From Welwitschia mirabilis (taxonomy: Eukaryota; Gnetophyta; Gnetopsida; Welwitschiales): 34,402 nt of DNA. Numbering within the stretch: position 1 is the first letter of the stretch; each line of letters opens with the position of its first letter. A program made the translations under genes and the position numbers. The notes beneath the pieces were generated by a model that ran no database searches, was not told the origin of the DNA, and worked only from the letters and a program-made list of their open reading frames with translations. Where the stretch lies: the NCBI GenBank assembly GCA_051453625.1, contig JBOZIK010000001.1, positions 634,476-668,877 of the forward strand, read 5' to 3'. Positions 31,465 to 34,402 of this stretch are shown in pieces.

Positions 31465-33410
31465 GAAAGTAAATGCTATATGCTAAAATATAAAGAATAC
31501 TTAAGCAAATTTGAATCAAAAGAAGATGAAGTTATCTTCTTAGGTTATTCAACTAGAAGTAGAGCCTATTGTGTTTTTAACAAAATAAGCTTAATAGTTG
31601 AAGAATCAATAAATGTGCAAATTAATGATATTGACATAAAAACAAATTACACAATTAAGGAGGAGGCCATAACCATAAGTATTCCCATAACCAATGAAGG
31701 CTCTACTGAAATAAATGAAGTTCAAATAAAAGAAGGAACACCAAAAAAGCCCAAAATTCTTAAGATCATCCTTTAGAATCCATTATTAGAGAAGTAAACT
31801 CAAAAATAAAGATAAGAGGTTCTATGAAAATTTTATGTGCTCATGTTTCTTATGTCTTGAAGATAGAGCTCAAGAAATTTGAAGAAGTAGAAATTCATGA
31901 AGAATGAATGATGGAAATGCAAGATGAGCTACAACAATTCAAATAAAAACGATATTTGAAAGCTAGTAGAAAGGCCAAAAGATAAGAATATCATTGGACC
32001 TAAATGAATATTTAAGAAAAAATGTGATGAAAAAATAATGTCATTAAAAACAAAGCAAGATTAGTAGCTTAAGACTACAATCAAATAAAGGCCATTGATG
32101 TAGGAGATAATTTTGCAAGAGATACTTTTACTCTTGTTGCAAGGTTGAATAGCATTAGAATGTTTTTGTCTTTTATAGCTTTTAATAATTTCAAAGTGTA
32201 TCAAATGAATGTAAAAGTGCTTTTCTAAATGACACATTAATTAAAGAAAACTATGTAGAACAACCATAATGTTTTATTGATCCTCATAAAACTAATCATT
32301 TATATAGACTTAAGAAAGAATTAAATGAATTAAAACAAGCACTAAGAGCTTAGTATGAAAAGCTAGCTACATTTTTAAATGAAAATGGATATATTCAAGG
32401 AACTATAGATAAAACTTTATTTGTAAAGAATATGAAAAATGATTCCATTATTATACAAATTTATGTAGATGATATTATCTTTAGTGCCTCATGAAAAGCT
32501 ATCAAAAGAATTTGCAAATATCATGATAAAAAAATTTGAAATGAGTATGCTCGATGAAGTTAAGATGTTTCTTGAACTTCAAATCAAGAAAAGTAAAGAT
32601 GAAATATTTTTTCTCAATCAAAATATGCAAGAAATTTAATTAAATAATTTGGTTTAGAAAATCCAAAAACAACTGACACTCCTATGTCTACATCATATAA
32701 AGTAAGTTTAGATGAAAAAGGTAAACCAGTAGATCAAAAACTTTACAGAAATATGATTAGTAGCTTATTATATCTAACTATAAGTAGACAAGATATCATG
32801 TTTAGTGTTGGCATTTGTGTAAGATATCAATCCCAACTAAAAGAATGACATCTTCAAGTAGTGAAACATATAATTAAGTATGTAAAAGATACATGTGATC
32901 ATGGCTTATGGTATCCCACCAAGACATCTTTTAAACTGACAGGTTTTAGTAATGCAGATTGGGATGGATGCAAATATGATAAAAAAAGTACAAGTGTAAA
33001 TTGCTTTTTTCTAGGTTCATATCTAGTAGGATGGCTGAGTAGAAATAAAACTCTATTTTTCTCTCTACTATAGAAGCTGAATATATTGCAGCAGATAGTT
33101 ATTACATCATCTTTTATGGATGAAATAAATGGTAAAAGATTTTGGTATTAATTTTGAACAAGTTCCTATTATTTGTAATAACACAAGTGCTATTAATATA
33201 TCAAAAAATATAGTTTAGCATTCAAGAATAAAGCATATTAAACTTATACATCATTTCTTATGAGATCAAGTTGGAAAAGGACACATATCTATGAATTTTA
33301 TAACTATAGACTAATAATTGATAGATATTTTTACTAAACCCCTAAACTTTGATACTTTTCTTTGTCTCAAAAATGAACTTGGGGTTCTCTCACCATCCTA
33401 TGTTGATTAA
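31465..33410 (+). pseudogene. Copia integrase end, reverse transcriptase and RNase H
   Basis: 31465-31776 gives KFESKEDEVIFLGYSTRSRA and VEESINVQI, the usual region after the integrase core. RT: IHEE with TGA for Trp near 31905, NKARLVA with TAA for Gln near 32070, FARDTFTLVARL, RA with TAG for Trp near 32352, and intact YVDDIIF at 32462-32482. RNase H: SLLYLTISRQDI near 32760, NADWDG near 32951, SLST then EAEYIAAD near 33061, ICNNTSAI (family CDN, Asp to Asn), TAG for Gln before HSRIKHI near 33215, TGA for Arg before DQV near 33260, and DIFTKPLNFDTF near 33340. A likely natural stop TAA lies at 33408-33410. Several frameshifts and about a dozen stops make it inactive. Confidence 0.85.
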
Positions 33411-34062
33411 AAGATAGTCAAACAAATTTGTTATTTGATTAACTAAAATAAGTCAATCGTTCAGCTTTTAATTCAGTCGTCTAGTCGATCCAGGTTCTAT
33501 AGCTATCATAGCAACAGTACAGAATAGCAAATTATCATTTATATTTTGATTTTTTGGTAACTGTTTCTTCTTTTGTCTGTTATTAATGTCAAAAAAGGGA
33601 GAATTAGTTGGTTGTTTGTTACATATTTATTTTATTGTTTGTTACATATTTATGCATAAAATTATTTGTTAAATATTCATGCACAAAATGGTATTTCATT
33701 TGGTATCTTAAAACTATTTGTGCTTTTTCAAATCGTATATGCTAACAATATTTTTCCTTTGACAATATAAGTGATAAACTAGAAAAGTTTAGAGTCTTTT
33801 TAACATTTAGAAATAAATCATCATTTCTGACATCTGATTTAATGTTAAATATGTGTTTATGATCACATTATGTCTATTATAAAGTTGTGCCTTTTTAAAC
33901 TATCATATTAAATTATTTCATTTAGAGCATAAAATTTTTTGTTCAAAATACTTTCACTTTTTTTAAATTAGAATATTATTTTGCAAATAGGCATTTTGTA
34001 AGGGGGAGTTTTTCTATGAGTTGTAAGTTTATCACAACTAACTAGTATTTGCCATCAATGTT
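33411..34062 (+). other. 3' untranslated region of the copia element
   Basis: No coding signal. It contains two polypurine-like sites, AAAAAAGGGAGAA at 33591 and AAGGGGGAG at 34000, ahead of the presumed tract at 34063, and a tandem repeat at 33612-33688. The part from about 33565 on aligns with the minus-strand element (27300 down to 26871), so it is a conserved feature of the family. Confidence 0.6.
33612..33688 (+). repeat. 23-27-bp tandem repeat in 3' untranslated region
   Basis: Three units: TTGTTTGTTACATATTTAT then TTTA (33612), the same start then GCATAAAA (33635), and TTATTTGTTAAATATTCATG then CACAAAA (33662). The first two are nearly identical, so at least one duplication is fairly recent. 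Confidence 0.65.
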
Positions 34063-34073
34063 AAAGGAGGAGA
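34063..34073 (+). other. Polypurine tract of the plus-strand element
   Basis: AAAGGAGGAGA, four bases before the 3' LTR start. The minus copy has AAAGGGGGA in the same place. Differences fit G-to-A decay. Confidence 0.65.
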
Positions 34074-34077
34074 TTAT

Positions 34078-34402
34078 TAGATTATGTTTTATTAATTAAT
34101 GTCAAATTAATGTTTTCTGTGTAGTAAATTTTGTGTAATTTGTATAGAAAATGTTAAATTTTTTGCAGGTTGAAAGATAAAACTAAAATGATCAACTTCT
34201 AAGCTTAGAAACCTGTTAGTTCATTTACCCTTAAAATGGGGAATCAACTAGATTTTCAAGGGGTTAACCACACCTAAAGTAGACAAAAAATAAACTACAT
34301 CTAGAGGGGTCAACCAGATTTTTTGTAGAGTTCATGGTACCTATAACCTTAAGAACCAGTGTTCCTAAACCAAATGGAAAGGGGTTAACCGGACCTATAT
34401 AG
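34078..34402 (+). repeat. 3' LTR of the plus-strand element, cut by window end
   Basis: It starts TAGATTATGTTTT, where the 5' LTR has TGGATTATGTTTT, so the terminal TG is now TA. Only about 325 of an expected 1460 bp are in the window. It contains further motif variants: GGTTAACCACACC, GGTCAACCAGATT and GGTTAACCGGACC. Confidence 0.8.

Larger units (their letters stand above)
27506..34402 (+). mobile_element. Ty1/copia retrotransposon, decayed, 3' LTR running off the window
   Basis: Order: 5' LTR (27506-28967), PBS (28970-28981), gag remnant, protease, integrase start, 907-base gap, integrase end, RT, RNase H (stop near 33410), 3' untranslated region, polypurine tract (34063-34073), 3' LTR from 34078. 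The PR-IN-RT-RH order defines Ty1/copia. The long gag tail with a late zinc knuckle is like the SIRE/Tork-type lineages (tentative). The overlapping parts of the two LTRs are roughly 70-75% alike by eye, so the insertion is old. It lies inside a minus-strand copy of the same family. The left flank AGTAT (27501-27505) would be the target duplication, but the other side is outside the window. Confidence 0.85.

Noticed and set aside
30416-31776. Long open frames of 325-407 codons on both strands across 30416-31776
   Set aside because: They are almost entirely undetermined bases (30558-31464). Only the short known ends carry information, and these are parts of one copia pol.
1-34402. tRNA, rRNA, CRISPR array or bacterial-type operon
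   Set aside because: No cloverleaf, rRNA segment, regularly spaced direct-repeat array or Shine-Dalgarno-led gene cluster was seen on either strand.

Overview
This is a strongly A+T-rich stretch of nuclear DNA, almost certainly from a flowering plant. It holds Ty1/copia and Ty3/gypsy LTR retrotransposons of plant type, with a degenerate tRNA-Met-type primer binding site, and the scaffold has assembly gaps at 568-577, 9988-10087 and 30558-31464. I find no intact host gene, tRNA, rRNA or CRISPR array. The species cannot be named from the sequence. The window reads as an old, layered graveyard of mobile elements.

Layout: 1-2493 is unassigned DNA with one strong hairpin. 2494-4032 is a non-coding element with about 200-bp terminal inverted repeats and an internal rearrangement; a third partial copy lies at 6955-7720. 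Between them (4176-5830) is a decayed reading frame of unknown identity. 7800-8544 holds the end of a chromovirus-like Ty3/gypsy pol (chromodomain trace), its polypurine tract and the start of its 3' LTR. 8545-15640 is a decayed Ty3/gypsy element with two diverged LTRs around RT, RNase H and integrase. 16854-18690 holds a second long decayed frame of unknown identity. 18691-24800 is mostly unrecognisable.

The right third is a nest of copia elements. A minus-strand copia pol tail (24905-25445) stops about 25 bp from the LTR of another minus-strand element (25468-27505). That element is in turn cut at 27506 by a plus-strand element of the same family (27506 to beyond the window end). The plus element shows a 5' LTR with TATA box, PBS, gag remnant, protease, integrase (partly in a gap), RT, RNase H, polypurine tract and a partial 3' LTR. 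The minus copy shares the LTR and 3' untranslated region, but upstream of them it carries a short acidic-tailed reading frame where the plus copy has the end of pol.

A common theme is decay by C-to-T and G-to-A transitions. At conserved protein positions Gln codons have become TAG or TAA, Trp codons TAG or TGA, and CGA Arg codons TGA, as expected from deamination of methylated cytosine in silenced plant transposons. Several frames remain readable for hundreds of codons if these stops are ignored.
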